64,000 bases of DNA from Pyrinomonadaceae bacterium (GTDB taxonomy: Bacteria; Acidobacteriota; Blastocatellia; Pyrinomonadales; Pyrinomonadaceae). How positions within the stretch are numbered: position 1 is the stretch's first letter; each line of letters begins with the position of its first letter. The DNA lies in NCBI GenBank assembly GCA_021228405.1, contig JAJQRF010000003.1:275581-339580 (forward strand). The letters are read 5' to 3'. Below are positions 44,506-54,759 of this stretch, in pieces. The notes under the pieces were generated by a model. It worked only from the letters and a program-made list of their open reading frames with translations, was not told the DNA's origin and searched no databases. The translations under genes were made by a program, and so were the position numbers.

Positions 44506-46884
44506 TTAAAGCGTCGCCAAAAGATTTTTCGCATCCTGCGTTTCCTTCTGGCTCAAATTCGTCGCATTTTGCAGTGAATTTTCAACTTCTCTTTTCGCCG
44601 AAGCCTTGTCCCCGGCGGATGCCAAAGCCGTTCCCAAACGCAGACGATAACCCGCGTTCGGAGTTTTCCCCGCCTTTTGCGCTTCGGCTTCGTCCAAAGA
44701 AACCGCTTTTTTCAACTGTTCGACCGCGGGCAGATACAAACCTTTTTTGTAATAAACCCAGCCGAGCGTATCGTAAAATCCGGCGGAGTTTTGCTGTTGG
44801 TTGACCGATTTTTGCGCCAAAACCAAAGCTTCGTCGAGATTTCCGCCCGTTTCCGTCAAAGTCCACGCCAGATTATTAGCGGCAATCGGCGAATCGGGCG
44901 CGATTTCCAATGCTTTGCGGTAATGTTTCTCGGCTTGCGGCTGATTTCCGCGCGCATCTTCAAGCATTCCGAGCAAAGTGTAAACCGATGCCGAAGGCTT
45001 TTTCTCGACAATCTTTTGATATTGCGCGACCGCTTCGTCAACCTGATTGCGCGAAGCCAGAACCGCCGCGTATGACGAATAAGCCGGAAGATAATTTTCG
45101 TCCGCCGCCATCGCTTTTTTCAGTTCGTCTTCTGCCGAAACCGCGTTGTTTTCGGCGGTAAAAACATTCGATTTGAGAAAATGCAGAGCGGCTGAAACAT
45201 CGTTTTTGCCCTGATTTTCCTGAATCGCTTTGTCGATGCGCGAATGAGCCTGAGCGGTCTGTTTTTGACGGATCGAAATGTTGACGATTCCATTCAGCGC
45301 GTCGAAATTCTGCGCGTCGGCGTTCAAAGCCTTTTCATAAAGAGCGGCGGCTTCGGCTAAATTTTTCTCGGCGATCGAAACTTTGGCAAGATTGACGAGC
45401 GCGGCGGATGAATTCGGCGAAAGTTTGACGATTTCCTGCAAATCGGCTTTGGCTTCCGCCAATCTGCCGAGTTCGAGATTTGCCAGACCGCGCGCCGATT
45501 GTGCGCGAACCCGCAATTCCTGCAAATCGACGGCACTCATTTCGGCGGTCGGATAGGAATTTTTCGCAACATTGAAAAGCTCGTTCGCTTCGAGCAAAGC
45601 GTTATTTGCCTGTCCCGCCGAAAATGCAAGCTGGATTTTCAGCAATTTCGTTTTCAAAAAATTCGGATGATATTTGTCGAGATCGCCGATAAACGCGCGC
45701 GCCTGATCGTTTTGTCCGAGCGCAAGCCGCGCCTGTGTCATAAAGAAAAGCGCATCCTTCTGGCTCGGCTGTTTTTTCAGAATTTCTTCCAAATCCTTGA
45801 TCGCGTCTTCCGCTTTGTTTTCCTGAAGGCGAACCCGCGCACGAAGCATCAAGGCTTCCGTATCGTTGCCGTTCGAGCTTAAAAGAATCTCGACCTGTTC
45901 GTTTACTTTGTCGTTTTCCTTGCGGTCGAGGTAGATTTCGCCGAGCCGGTAACGCGCCCGCGCATATTCGGGAACATCGTTCAGAATTTCCTGAAAAATG
46001 CGTACAGCATCGTCGCCGCGTCCGATTCGTGCATAAAAATCGGCAAAACGCAGACGGCTTTCGGGGCTGTTTTCCTCGATCTGAACTAAATTTTTGTAGG
46101 ATTGTTCCGCTTTATCGAATTGTTTCTGGCGGACGTAAAATTCGGCAATCGCTTCACGCGCTTCGATATTGTTCGCTTCAACGCCGATCGCTTTGTTGAA
46201 ATTTTCTTCGGCTTCGTTCGCACGGTTCGCATAATCCAAAAATCTGCCGTATTCGACAAAACCGAGCGCGGCGTTCGGATTTGCCGAAATGCCTTTTTTG
46301 AGCGCGTCCTCGGCTTCGTTCGCCTTGTTCTGCGTCATAAAATAACGCGCTTTGCTGACGTATGATTCGGTTCGGTTCGGATTTAATGAAATCGCCTTAT
46401 CCAGAACGGCGACGACTTCCGCTTCAGGCTTTTTCTGCACGGAAAGAATCGAAGCCTTTAAGATATGACCTTCGATAAAATTTGCGTCGCGCGAAAATAT
46501 ATCCTGCACGGTTTGTTCGGCTTCCGTCACCAAAGGAGGCTGAACGAGCAGAAAATAATTGCCGAGCCGCACTTTCGCGTCGAGATTTTCGGGCGCAAGC
46601 TCCGTCGTCTTGCGAAGTTCGTCAACCGCTTCGTAAAACTGTCCCAAACTTTCATAAGCGCGTGCCAATCCCCAGTGCGCACCCGCCGAATCCTTGTCGA
46701 TGTCGGCGGCAGCACGAAACTGCATAACGGCTTCGTGAAATTTGCGTTTTTGCAAAAACTCTTCACCGCGTTTGATATATGCGTCTTTGGATTGACTACA
46801 GGAAGATAACAGCAGAACGGCACCGCATAACGCGGTCAGCAGGATAAAACGGATTGAAAAAATTTGGCACTCTCGACAATACAT
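44506..46884 (-). CDS. prsT: TPR-repeat lipoprotein of the exosortase/EPS system (PrsT-like)
   Basis: A 792-residue lipoprotein: hydrophobic N-terminus with lipobox LLSSC at about residues 25-29, then at least fifteen TPR units through the rest (for example SAGAHWGLARAYESLGQFYE and YNNLAWTLTE-like segments). Its size and place at the head of the EPS genes match PrsT of exosortase A loci. It probably forms a periplasmic scaffold or secretin-like partner for polymer export. Confidence 0.82.
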   Translation of the reverse strand: MYCRECQIFSIRFILLTALCGAVLLLSSCSQSKDAYIKRGEEFLQKRKFHEAVMQFRAAADIDKDSAGAHWGLARAYESLGQFYEAVDELRKTTELAPENLDAKVRLGNYFLLVQPPLVTEAEQTVQDIFSRDANFIEGHILKASILSVQKKPEAEVVAVLDKAISLNPNRTESYVSKARYFMTQNKANEAEDALKKGISANPNAALGFVEYGRFLDYANRANEAEENFNKAIGVEANNIEAREAIAEFYVRQKQFDKAEQSYKNLVQIEENSPESRLRFADFYARIGRGDDAVRIFQEILNDVPEYARARYRLGEIYLDRKENDKVNEQVEILLSSNGNDTEALMLRARVRLQENKAEDAIKDLEEILKKQPSQKDALFFMTQARLALGQNDQARAFIGDLDKYHPNFLKTKLLKIQLAFSAGQANNALLEANELFNVAKNSYPTAEMSAVDLQELRVRAQSARGLANLELGRLAEAKADLQEIVKLSPNSSAALVNLAKVSIAEKNLAEAAALYEKALNADAQNFDALNGIVNISIRQKQTAQAHSRIDKAIQENQGKNDVSAALHFLKSNVFTAENNAVSAEDELKKAMAADENYLPAYSSYAAVLASRNQVDEAVAQYQKIVEKKPSASVYTLLGMLEDARGNQPQAEKHYRKALEIAPDSPIAANNLAWTLTETGGNLDEALVLAQKSVNQQQNSAGFYDTLGWVYYKKGLYLPAVEQLKKAVSLDEAEAQKAGKTPNAGYRLRLGTALASAGDKASAKREVENSLQNATNLSQKETQDAKNLLATL

Positions 46885-47248
46885 TTGATTTTAAAGACAG
46901 TTTTTCCCGAATTTGCTTACTTTTCAGATTTTGGAAATCGGGGCAATGATTTCAAAATTTTCCAGGTAAACATTTGGCGAATGCGTTTTTCGTAAAGGGG
47001 CAATCTCTGCGAAAAACTTTCGGAAAAAATTAATTGTCAAAATTAAGTTTAATCTTTGCCGCTTTTTAGCAGCTATCAGAAAAAACTTTCAATCAATCGT
47101 AAATTTCAGAAAAATTTACTTTTTGCTTTCTATACGGTTAATTTCCGCAAAATTAAGCGATTGTTCGCTCAATACGGAATCAAAAATTAATCAAATTATT
47201 TTGGGCAGACGTTAGAATAACACAAGTTCGTTTTTTTACAAACAAATT
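46885..47248. other. AT-rich intergenic region, likely EPS operon promoter
   Basis: About 360 bases between EpsI and the TPR lipoprotein, both on the minus strand. A TTGACA is readable on the minus strand at about 47034-47040, but no -10 follows at the right distance. No sigma-54 element or other structure is clear. Confidence 0.45.
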
Positions 47249-47911
47249 CTATTCGGGAACATAATCGGAAAGTTTTTCGGCAAGCTGTGCGGAAAGGTCT
47301 TTGGCGGCTTCGGTCGCTTCGGCTTCGCTGTTGCCGACCGAAGTCATCACACGCACCAGGGCGCCGTCGGAACGGCGGCGCAAAACGCTGTCCCAGACCG
47401 TGTTTATCTTGTCGCGGTATTCGCTCGGCTCGATACGTCCGCGACCCTGATACCAATAGATCATCACTTCCTTGTAAACGCCGTTTTCGATGATGTAGCG
47501 GTTGGCGTTGAAGGATTTACCGTCGGCGGTCTTAATTTCGATGATCTCGGGTTCCTTCATCACCCAACCCGCGCCGGGCAGACAGTTCTGCGGTGAATGA
47601 TACGTCGCGCCCGTTCGTTGCGAAGCGTAATAGCCGACGTAAATATTCGCCAAACGACCTTTTGAATCGAGAAATTCGCGCATCGTGTAATCGGAAACGC
47701 GAAGCACGCTTTCGGTTTGTTCGCCGAAACGAATCTCGCTTCCCTTTTGCCGCCAATCGCCGAGCGTTTGCGGCATTTCCGTTAAATCTTTTCGCGCGAT
47801 CTGCGTTTCGCCGCGCTGTTGAAGCCAATTTATGAAAATGCCGCCGCAAACGAGTAAGGCAACGAGAAACCAATATTTTGAGTTTGAATTTTTCGACTCG
47901 ATCTCTTTCAT
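47249..47911 (-). CDS. epsI: EpsI family protein (exosortase-associated)
   Basis: A 220-residue EpsI-type protein: one N-terminal membrane anchor ([16 protein letters not shown]), then the domain with [32 protein letters not shown] and [11 protein letters not shown]. EpsI often stands next to or fused with exosortases. The conserved Cys in NCLPG and the nearby His are intact. It probably acts in the periplasm in EPS or exosortase processing. It is separated from the exosortase by an NTF2-like gene. Confidence 0.88.
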   Translation of the reverse strand: MKEIESKNSNSKYWFLVALLVCGGIFINWLQQRGETQIARKDLTEMPQTLGDWRQKGSEIRFGEQTESVLRVSDYTMREFLDSKGRLANIYVGYYASQRTGATYHSPQNCLPGAGWVMKEPEIIEIKTADGKSFNANRYIIENGVYKEVMIYWYQGRGRIEPSEYRDKINTVWDSVLRRRSDGALVRVMTSVGNSEAEATEAAKDLSAQLAEKLSDYVPE

Positions 47912-47917
47912 TAAAAA

Positions 47918-48367
47918 TTACTTTTTCGCGGGCTTCAATTCCCACAAAACATTGACGATCACCCAACGCCCGTTCGATTTGGCGATGTGCAGATAATCGA
48001 TCCAATCCGACGCGACGACTTTCACGCTTGCCGCGTTTTCGTAAACGTCCAAAATGGTCACGTCCTTCTGCTGTTTTTCCTTCGGCGTATCTTTTCCACC
48101 GCCGCGTTTTACGGCTTGCACGAGAGTCATCGCGCTCATCTGGTCAAGCCGGCTCTGACCTTTATCGTTCGTCCGCACGATGCGTTTCGCAAGATCGGGA
48201 TGCAGTGCGCGCTCCATTCGTTCGGCGTTTCCTTCATACCAGCCTTCGATGTAATCGAGCGCGGTTTGCGTGATCGCGGCTTTGTCGGCATCGGAAACCT
48301 TCGTTTGCGCGTTAAGCTGAAATGCCAAAATCGTCAGTAAAAATACAAATAATGTTGCCTTTCTCAT
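47918..48367 (-). CDS. Secreted NTF2-like (lumazine-binding-like) protein
   Basis: A 149-residue protein with a signal peptide (MRKATLFVFLLTILAFQLNA). The start at 48367 is behind AAGGAG; a longer frame lacks a site and would overlap the exosortase gene. The mature part has the NTF2/SnoaL pattern: DKAAITQTALDYIEGWYEGN, then HPDLAKRIV and DWIDYLHIAKSNGRWVIVNV. Role in the exosortase locus is unknown; a stray insertion or a small-molecule binder is possible. Confidence 0.75.
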   Translation of the reverse strand: MRKATLFVFLLTILAFQLNAQTKVSDADKAAITQTALDYIEGWYEGNAERMERALHPDLAKRIVRTNDKGQSRLDQMSAMTLVQAVKRGGGKDTPKEKQQKDVTILDVYENAASVKVVASDWIDYLHIAKSNGRWVIVNVLWELKPAKK

Positions 48368-48404
48368 TTCGTAAAACTCCTTTTTGCTTAAGATTTTGTA
48401 GGTT

Positions 48405-49331
48405 TTACGCATTCAAGGGAATTTTGTTTGCGGAAATTTTACGGATAATGAACTGCAAACAAAAATTCAGCAAAATCAGTAAAACGAGCGCAACGACGTA
48501 AACCATCCAGCCGAGCGAATCGTGCAAAGTTCCTTCGATTCCGGATTTGCCGTAATAAAACGTCAGCATCGCGGTCGCCGTAACCCGCGCCGCATTCGTC
48601 AAAACCGCGATCGGGATTGCCGAAAACATCAAAATTATCGTGCGCCAGAAATCGAAATTCCGCCGGAAAGGTCGGTCGTTTTCGGATTTTTCACGCGTAA
48701 AATAAGCCAGAATCAGCGCGAGCGTCACGAGCGTCATCAAACTCCGAATACCACTGCAAGCTTCGACGACTTCGAGCGAGATCGTCTGCGTCGCACCGCC
48801 CGGCAAAATTTCGATGACGTTTCCCTTGCGAACCGTCGGAACGTGAAAAAGACGAATTCCCCAAACCGCCGCCTGCGAAGCCCAGATTTGAAGCGGAAAC
48901 GCGATCTTATTGAAAATAATCTGCGGGATCGGGATCGAAAGAAGCAGTAAAACAAAAGGCGTGGCGAGAATTTGCAAAATTTTCGCGCCGAAAAAGTAAA
49001 TAACGATTCCGGCGATCATCAAAACCAAAGAAACTCTCTGCGTGAAAAGCTCCGCACCGAGCGTTCCGCCGAGAAGCATTAGAATCGAAAAGATGATGAT
49101 GCTTCCGCCGAAAAATATCTGCGGTTTTCCGACAAGTTTTTTCACCTCATCGAATTCCGTCCAGACAATGAACCCGATCACGAAAGGAACCAGCAATCCG
49201 TGCGAATAGTTTTCGTCCGTCCACCAATCGCGCCCGAGCTTCGTCAGGACATTGGCATACAAAAAAGCCAAAGCCGCGCAGATCAAGGCAGGTTTCCAAA
49301 AGATTTTAAGATTTGATTCGGACGAATTCAT
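48405..49331 (-). CDS. xrtA: Exosortase (XrtA-type transpeptidase)
   Basis: A 308-residue polytopic membrane protein with eight or so transmembrane segments. The exosortase active-site residues are visible: Cys in [10 protein letters not shown], Arg in [12 protein letters not shown], and His in [17 protein letters not shown] near the N-terminus is also typical. It cleaves and anchors PEP-CTERM proteins. No clear PEP-CTERM substrate is in the window; the 61-residue protein at 44297 only resembles one. The subtype XrtA is inferred from its associated genes. Confidence 0.9.
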   Translation of the reverse strand: MNSSESNLKIFWKPALICAALAFLYANVLTKLGRDWWTDENYSHGLLVPFVIGFIVWTEFDEVKKLVGKPQIFFGGSIIIFSILMLLGGTLGAELFTQRVSLVLMIAGIVIYFFGAKILQILATPFVLLLLSIPIPQIIFNKIAFPLQIWASQAAVWGIRLFHVPTVRKGNVIEILPGGATQTISLEVVEACSGIRSLMTLVTLALILAYFTREKSENDRPFRRNFDFWRTIILMFSAIPIAVLTNAARVTATAMLTFYYGKSGIEGTLHDSLGWMVYVVALVLLILLNFCLQFIIRKISANKIPLNA

Positions 49332-49416
49332 TTACAAATGGCAGGAAAGACGGAATCAAACATAATTTCCGCGACAAAAGCGATTATATCAAAAGAATTT
49401 CCCGATTTGTTACAAA

Positions 49417-50295
49417 TTATTTTTTCCTTTCAAGAATAAAATCAACCAAATCTTTCAAAATCCGTGTATCTTTTTCGATCTTATTCAGCGAATTGATCGC
49501 CTCAAGGCGAACTTTTTCGGCAAGTTTGCGCGTTCCTTCGATCCCGTAAAAGGAAGGATACGTCGATTTTTTCGATGTTAAATCCTTTCCGGCGGTTTTT
49601 CCCAGAACTTCGGTCGTTTGTGTAATGTCGAGCAGATCGTCGGTGATCTGAAAAAGAAGTCCGAGCGACGAAGCGTATTTTGTAATTGCGTCCAATTCGT
49701 TTTCGCTTGCGTCGGCGATAATTGCACCGCTTCGAGCCGAAATGCAGATTATCGCGCCGGTTTTGTTGCGGTGGATTTTTTCCAAGTTTTCGATCGAAAT
49801 CCGTTTGCCTTCGCCATCCAAATCCAATTGCTGACCGTCAACCATTTTCGCGGCTGAATCGGCGAGTTCGGCGGTGAGTTTTACTTTGATCTCCGCGCCC
49901 AGATTTTCATCTTCGGCAATCGTGCGAAACGCCATAGATTGCAAAACGTCGCCCGCGAGAATCGCCGTCGCTTCGTCGAATTTTACGTGGCAGGTTGCGC
50001 GCCCGCGCCGCAGATCGTCGTTGTCCATCGCGGGAAGATCGTCGTGAATCAGCGAATATGTGTGAATCATCTCGATTGCCGAAGCGGTTCGCAAAAGTTT
50101 CGCCTCATCCGCGCCGAAGGTTTTGCCGACCGCCAGAACCAACGCCGGACGAAAGCGTTTTCCGCCCGCAAAAACGCTCCAGCGGACGGCTTCGTAAAGT
50201 CGTTTCGGCTCGAAATTGTCGGACGGAATGAGCTTGTCGAGCGTTTCGTCAACGATCCTGCCTGAGTCCTCGAAAAATTCTTTTAATTCTTTCAT
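49417..50295 (-). CDS. ispA: Farnesyl/geranyl diphosphate synthase
   Basis: A 292-residue trans-polyprenyl synthase with both Asp-rich motifs: DDLPAMDND with RRGR after it, and DDLLD in QITDDLLDITQ. GKTAGKDLTSKKSTYPSFYG is the IspA-like C-terminal segment. It makes C15 or C20 prenyl diphosphates for undecaprenyl phosphate and quinones. The short-chain product is inferred from family resemblance. Confidence 0.9.
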   Translation of the reverse strand: MKELKEFFEDSGRIVDETLDKLIPSDNFEPKRLYEAVRWSVFAGGKRFRPALVLAVGKTFGADEAKLLRTASAIEMIHTYSLIHDDLPAMDNDDLRRGRATCHVKFDEATAILAGDVLQSMAFRTIAEDENLGAEIKVKLTAELADSAAKMVDGQQLDLDGEGKRISIENLEKIHRNKTGAIICISARSGAIIADASENELDAITKYASSLGLLFQITDDLLDITQTTEVLGKTAGKDLTSKKSTYPSFYGIEGTRKLAEKVRLEAINSLNKIEKDTRILKDLVDFILERKK

Positions 50296-50387
50296 TCATT
50301 GAAATTATTGAATATCGATGAAGAATTTTCAATTTGCGAATTTCAGACTTTTGATATTCGCTTTTCAATATTGTAGATTCAATTTTT

Positions 50388-50864
50388 ATGGCAATCACAA
50401 AAGAAGAATTTCGTGCCGCGCTCGGCAGATTTGCAAGCGGCGTGACGGTCGTAACGACCAAAGACGATTCGGGAAAACTTTTCGGCATCACGGTTTCCGC
50501 TTTCTGCTCGGTTTCGCTCGAACCGCCGCTTATTCTGGCCTGCATCGAAAAACGCGCCGGAAGCCATCACGCTTTTCAGCAATCGAAAGCATTTGTGGTC
50601 AATATTTTGCGCGAAGATCAGCAAGCGGTTTCAAATCATTTCGCATCGCATCTGGAAGATAAATTTGTCAACGTCGAATATGACACGGGAATCGGAAATC
50701 TGCCCGTTTTGAGAAATTGTCTGGCAAATCTCGAATGCCGTCTGCACGATTCATACGAAAGCGGCGACCACACGATATTCATCGGTCAGATCGAAAAAGC
50801 GACCGTCAGCGAAGAAAATCCGCTCATCTACTGGCACAGCAAATATCGTGAACTTAAAGACTAA
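50388..50864 (+). CDS. Flavin reductase-like FMN-binding protein
   Basis: A 158-residue split-barrel protein: FRAALGRFASGVTVVT, then GKLFGITVSAFCSVSLEPPLI, and GDHTIFIGQIE are flavin-reductase family signatures (HpaC/NTAB type). It reduces free flavin with NAD(P)H, usually for a monooxygenase partner, none of which is adjacent. No ribosome site is seen before the ATG, so it may be leaderless. Its end overlaps the Hsp33 gene by 4 nt, in convergent orientation. Confidence 0.88.
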   Translation: MAITKEEFRAALGRFASGVTVVTTKDDSGKLFGITVSAFCSVSLEPPLILACIEKRAGSHHAFQQSKAFVVNILREDQQAVSNHFASHLEDKFVNVEYDTGIGNLPVLRNCLANLECRLHDSYESGDHTIFIGQIEKATVSEENPLIYWHSKYRELKD

Positions 50865-51748
50865 TCGGCTTCTAAAATCCTCTTCAGATCATCTTCGTTC
50901 AAAGTGTAGGTTTCGTTGCAGAAACCGCACGTCATCGACGCGCCTTTGTCCTGTTCGAGCATCAGGCGAACTTCCGTCTTGCCGAGCGACGAAATAAGCT
51001 GAAAGGCGCGTTCGTATGAGCAATTACATTCAAACTTCACGTCTTTTTCGCCCAGAATCTCGTAATCGATGATGCCGAGAGTCATCTTCAACAAATCCTC
51101 GGGAGTCGCGCCTTCCCGGATCGAATCGGTCAGTTTCGGCATATGCAGAATCGTATCTTCGATCATCACGGCAATATTTTCGTCCGAACTCGGCAGCATT
51201 TGAATCATCACGCCGCCCGCGCAGGTCACGTAAGGCTCTTCCGCCTGAAGCTGAATTCCGAGCAGAACCGCCGACGGAATCTGTTCGGATTTGAGCAGAT
51301 AATGAGCAAAATCTTCGCCGATGTCGCCCGATTCGATGGGAACCGAACCGATGTATGGTTCGGGACGAAAGCCGACCTCGAATCCCGCTTCGCGAATCAC
51401 ATAAAACATTCCTTTGCCGATAATGCCCGTCACGTCGAAACTTCCGTCACTGCGGAGCGGAAGCTCGGCAACGGGATTTTTAACGTATCCGCGCACTTTG
51501 CCATCTCCGAGGGCTTCGGCTACAATTCCTTCTACCGAACCATTTGATTCGATTTTCACGGTCAGGCGGTCAAAGTCTTTCAGACTTGAACCTAAAAGCA
51601 AAGTCCCCGTCAAAACGCGTCCGAGCGCGGCTGTCACAGTCGGTGATGTTTGGTGTCTGCGAACGGCTTCGCGCACCGTATCCGTCGTAATTGCCGCCAT
51701 TACGCGCACCGTTGCGTCAGCGGCGACACCGTGAATAAGTTTGTCCAT
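50861..51748 (-). CDS. hslO: Hsp33 redox-regulated chaperone
   Basis: A 295-residue Hsp33. The N-terminal chaperone domain has RRHQTSPTVTAALGR and GSVEGIVAEALGDG; the C-terminal zinc switch has CNC (KFECNCSY) and CGFC (MTCGFCNE), giving the four cysteines needed for redox control. It prevents aggregation under oxidative stress. Monocistronic. Confidence 0.95.
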   Translation of the reverse strand: MDKLIHGVAADATVRVMAAITTDTVREAVRRHQTSPTVTAALGRVLTGTLLLGSSLKDFDRLTVKIESNGSVEGIVAEALGDGKVRGYVKNPVAELPLRSDGSFDVTGIIGKGMFYVIREAGFEVGFRPEPYIGSVPIESGDIGEDFAHYLLKSEQIPSAVLLGIQLQAEEPYVTCAGGVMIQMLPSSDENIAVMIEDTILHMPKLTDSIREGATPEDLLKMTLGIIDYEILGEKDVKFECNCSYERAFQLISSLGKTEVRLMLEQDKGASMTCGFCNETYTLNEDDLKRILEAD

Positions 51749-51896
51749 AGATTACAGTTTCGGAAATTCGGGCATTGAAAGTCAAATATCTTTTTCACGC
51801 AATTTTTTTTAATTCGGATGAAAAGATTTTCGCGCCCGTAAAACCTAAGAAATCACATTAAGTTACGCATCATTTGGTTTGAGATTTTAAGGTGAG

Positions 51897-51910
51897 CACA
51901 ATATATTGTG
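51897..51910. promoter_or_regulatory. NrdR-box palindrome
   Basis: CACAATATATTGTG is a perfect palindrome that fits the NrdR box (CACwATATATwGTG). It lies 10 bases upstream of the -35 of the promoter for the B12-dependent ribonucleotide reductase. Only one box is evident, whereas NrdR usually binds tandem boxes about 31 bp apart. Confidence 0.65.
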
Positions 51911-51920
51911 TATTTTTCTA

Positions 51921-51949
51921 TTGACAAGCGGATTCAAGTTCGGTTATAT
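51921..51949 (+). promoter_or_regulatory. Sigma-70 promoter of ribonucleotide reductase gene
   Basis: TTGACA (51921-51926), 17 bases, then TTATAT (51944-51949). It is 160 nt before the start codon, leaving a long leader. I looked for a cobalamin riboswitch in the leader and see no clear B12 box. Confidence 0.6.
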
Positions 51950-52109
51950 TTCATTTCGCTCAAGCGAATAAAACTACGTCTGATTTCTTGAGCGGAATCT
52001 AAGGGAATCTACTGCACCCGCATTTCAAAATGCACTACAAGAGAGTAAAATTTAACTAATCGGAGAATTGTGTCTTTAATAAAGACATTTGAAGGAGAAC
52101 GAGAAAAAT

Positions 52110-54668
52110 ATGAGTACAGTCTTTGAGCCTGTCGTGTCGGGCGAGTTTGTCGCCAAAAACGGAAAAACGAACGGAAACGGGAATGGAAACGGCGCGGGAA
52201 CCGCACGCAAACGCGAAGTAAAACCGATCGGGTTGAACGGTCAGAAAGTCATCAGCAAACGCTATTCGCTGAAAGATATTAACGGCGAAGCACTCGAAAC
52301 CTGGTCGGACATCGTGCGCCGCGTCGTCGGTCACGTTTCAAAAGCCGAGATCGATCCCGTCAAGCGCGATTATTTCTATGATTCGATGATGGAAGTAATG
52401 CTCAACCGCGAATTCGTGCCGAATACGCCGTGTCTCGTTAATGCCGGAAAACCGAAAGGACAGCTTGCCGCCTGTTTCGTGCTGAACGTTCCCGATTCGA
52501 TCAGCGGAATTATGGAACACGCGCAAAACGTCGCGATCATTCACCAGACCGGCGGCGGCACGGGAATGACTTATGAATTTCTGCGTCCGGCGGGCGCAAT
52601 GGTCAATTCGACACGCGGCGTTGCTTCGGGTCCGGTTTCCTTTATGAACATCGTCAACGGCACGACCGAAGTCGTCAAGCAGGGCGGCGTTCGGCGCGGT
52701 GCCAATATGGGCATTTTGAGCATCAAACATCCAGACGTTCTCCGATTCATCCACGCGAAAAATGACCAGCACAGCTTAACGAATTTCAATATCTCCGTGA
52801 CCGTGACCGACAAATTTATGGAAGCGGTCGATAAGAAGGAATGGTTTCAGACCGAATTTGACGGCGAAAACTGGAATCAGAACGTTTTCGACCCCGTAAC
52901 GGGCGCGGAATATGCCGTCTATCGCCGTCCGAACGGCGAAACCGTTACATTTGCCGACAAGCTCGCTTTTGAAAATGCCGATCTTTCCGATTGCACGCTT
53001 GAAAATCCGCCGTCAGCCGGAATGGTTTACGCGCCGGACATCTGGAATCGCGTCGTTGCTTCGGCGCACAAATACGCCGAGCCGGGCATCATCTTTATCG
53101 ATCAGGTCAATCGTCATAATCATATGATGAATTCGATGGGACCGATCCACGCCTGCAATCCGTGCGGCGAGCAGATGCTTCATTTCAACAATTCCTGCAA
53201 CCTCGGATCGATCGATGTTGCCAAATTTTACAAAAAAGTCGGCGACGGTACGAACGCGGACGAATGTGTCGATTGGGCGCGTCTGGCGCGGACGACGCAT
53301 CTCTGCACGCAGTTTTTGGATAACGTCGTCGATGCCGGACATTTCCCGCTTCCCGAAATCGATGATGTTGTGAAAAGAACGCGTCCCGTCGGACTCGGAA
53401 TTATGGGCTTTGCCGATCTTTGTCTGGCATTGAAAGTCACTTACGGTTATCAGGATTCGATCGAGCTGATGGAAAAAGTGATGGGCTTTATCCGCCGCGA
53501 ATCGTGGATGGCTTCGCTCCGTCTGGGTGCGGAAAAAGGCGTTTTCCCCGAATTTGAAGCGAACCGCGATGCTTACGCGAAATTCCTTTACGAAGAGATC
53601 GGCGTTCCGCAGGATATGCCGCTCACGCCGCGCAATTACGAAGTGACGACGATCGCGCCGACCGGAACGATCTCGCTCGTTGCCGAAACATCGTCGGGTA
53701 TCGAACCGAATTTCTCTTGGGCGTATGTCCGCCGCGATACTTTGGGCGAACGTCATTACGTTCACACTCTGGCGGCGCAGGCTCTCGGAATCGATGTCGA
53801 TCAATCGGACGAAAAATCGATCAAAGAAGCGGCTGAATATGTCGTCGAAAATCTCGACAAACTGCCGCCGTATTTCATTTCGGCGATGGATATTACTTCG
53901 CATCAGCACGTCAAAGTTTTGGCGGCGGCGCAGAAACACGTTGACAATTCGATCTCGAAAACCTGCAACGGCGCGAACGATGACACGGTCGAATCAGTCG
54001 ATCAGCTTTATCGAATGGCGAAGGATTTGGGTTGTAAAGCCGTCAGCTATTACCGCGACGGTTCGCGCGACGGTCAGGTTTTAACTTCGATGAAAGCCGA
54101 GAAAAAGGAAGAGGAAAAAGCAACCGTCGAAGAACCGATCGCCGAATCGAACGAAGTCCAAAATCCGAAAGCCGACGTTCAAAGTCTGCATATCGAACGT
54201 CCGCGCGAGCTTCAAGGCTCGACCTGGCGCATTCCGTTCGACGGCGTAAATCTTTACGTGACGGTCAATCACAACGGCGAACAGGTGCTCGAAGTTTTCG
54301 CAACGGGACCGATTTCCGAAGGGGTCGGATTACTTGCTTCGCGGATGCTTCGCGGCGGTTTCAAAGTCAACGAAGTTGCACGCAGTTTGAATAAAGTGAC
54401 GGGAACGCACGCGGTCTGGTTCAACGAAAGACTGCTCACTTCGCCCGAACAGGCGATTGCCGAATGTCTGCTTTTGATCGACCGTCGTTTGAAAAATATG
54501 CCGACCTCGGAACGCCGTATCAGCAAAGCGGCGGCGGCTGAAGTAACGGCTTATTCGGAATCGAAAATGTCGAGCCTGATCGGTGAATGTCCCGAATGCA
54601 AAGGACAACTCGAACACGCTTCGGGCTGTGATTTCTGCCGCGATTGCGGATATTCAAAATGCAAGTGA
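52110..54668 (+). CDS. nrdJ: Adenosylcobalamin-dependent (class II) ribonucleotide reductase
   Basis: An 852-residue class II reductase, which turns ribonucleotides into deoxyribonucleotides without oxygen dependence. The start at 52110 is behind GAAGGAGA. Motifs: NTPCLVNAG near the N-terminus; [46 protein letters not shown] with the active-site Cys and Glu; and PTGTISL. A charged linker (about 655-690) leads to a C-terminal domain ending in a zinc ribbon (CPEC, then CDFC and CGYSKC). No separate small subunit is encoded, as expected. Confidence 0.95.
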   Translation: MSTVFEPVVSGEFVAKNGKTNGNGNGNGAGTARKREVKPIGLNGQKVISKRYSLKDINGEALETWSDIVRRVVGHVSKAEIDPVKRDYFYDSMMEVMLNREFVPNTPCLVNAGKPKGQLAACFVLNVPDSISGIMEHAQNVAIIHQTGGGTGMTYEFLRPAGAMVNSTRGVASGPVSFMNIVNGTTEVVKQGGVRRGANMGILSIKHPDVLRFIHAKNDQHSLTNFNISVTVTDKFMEAVDKKEWFQTEFDGENWNQNVFDPVTGAEYAVYRRPNGETVTFADKLAFENADLSDCTLENPPSAGMVYAPDIWNRVVASAHKYAEPGIIFIDQVNRHNHMMNSMGPIHACNPCGEQMLHFNNSCNLGSIDVAKFYKKVGDGTNADECVDWARLARTTHLCTQFLDNVVDAGHFPLPEIDDVVKRTRPVGLGIMGFADLCLALKVTYGYQDSIELMEKVMGFIRRESWMASLRLGAEKGVFPEFEANRDAYAKFLYEEIGVPQDMPLTPRNYEVTTIAPTGTISLVAETSSGIEPNFSWAYVRRDTLGERHYVHTLAAQALGIDVDQSDEKSIKEAAEYVVENLDKLPPYFISAMDITSHQHVKVLAAAQKHVDNSISKTCNGANDDTVESVDQLYRMAKDLGCKAVSYYRDGSRDGQVLTSMKAEKKEEEKATVEEPIAESNEVQNPKADVQSLHIERPRELQGSTWRIPFDGVNLYVTVNHNGEQVLEVFATGPISEGVGLLASRMLRGGFKVNEVARSLNKVTGTHAVWFNERLLTSPEQAIAECLLLIDRRLKNMPTSERRISKAAAAEVTAYSESKMSSLIGECPECKGQLEHASGCDFCRDCGYSKCK

Positions 54669-54695
54669 GTTTTAGATAACATTTATTTTCAACTT

Positions 54696-54734
54696 AAAAC
54701 AGCTCTAATCTTTTCGGATTAGAGCTGTTTTTTT
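54696..54734. terminator. Bidirectional intrinsic terminator
   Basis: A perfect stem AACAGCTCTAATC / GATTAGAGCTGTT with a TTTTCG loop, followed by T runs on both sides. It serves the reductase gene and the convergent histidine kinase. Confidence 0.9.
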
Positions 54735-54759
54735 ATGCTTTTATATTCGGCAACTTCAA

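Noticed and set aside
42734-46809. Many long frames opposite the EPS genes
   Set aside because: They lie antisense to the chain-length and TPR genes, are Arg/Phe-rich, and lack ribosome sites and family motifs.
52089-52109. TTG start seven codons before the reductase ATG
   Set aside because: GAAGGAGA overlaps these codons and serves the ATG at 52110.
51749-52109. Cobalamin riboswitch in the reductase leader
   Set aside because: No recognisable B12-box sequence was found by eye; only the promoter and NrdR-like palindrome are supported.
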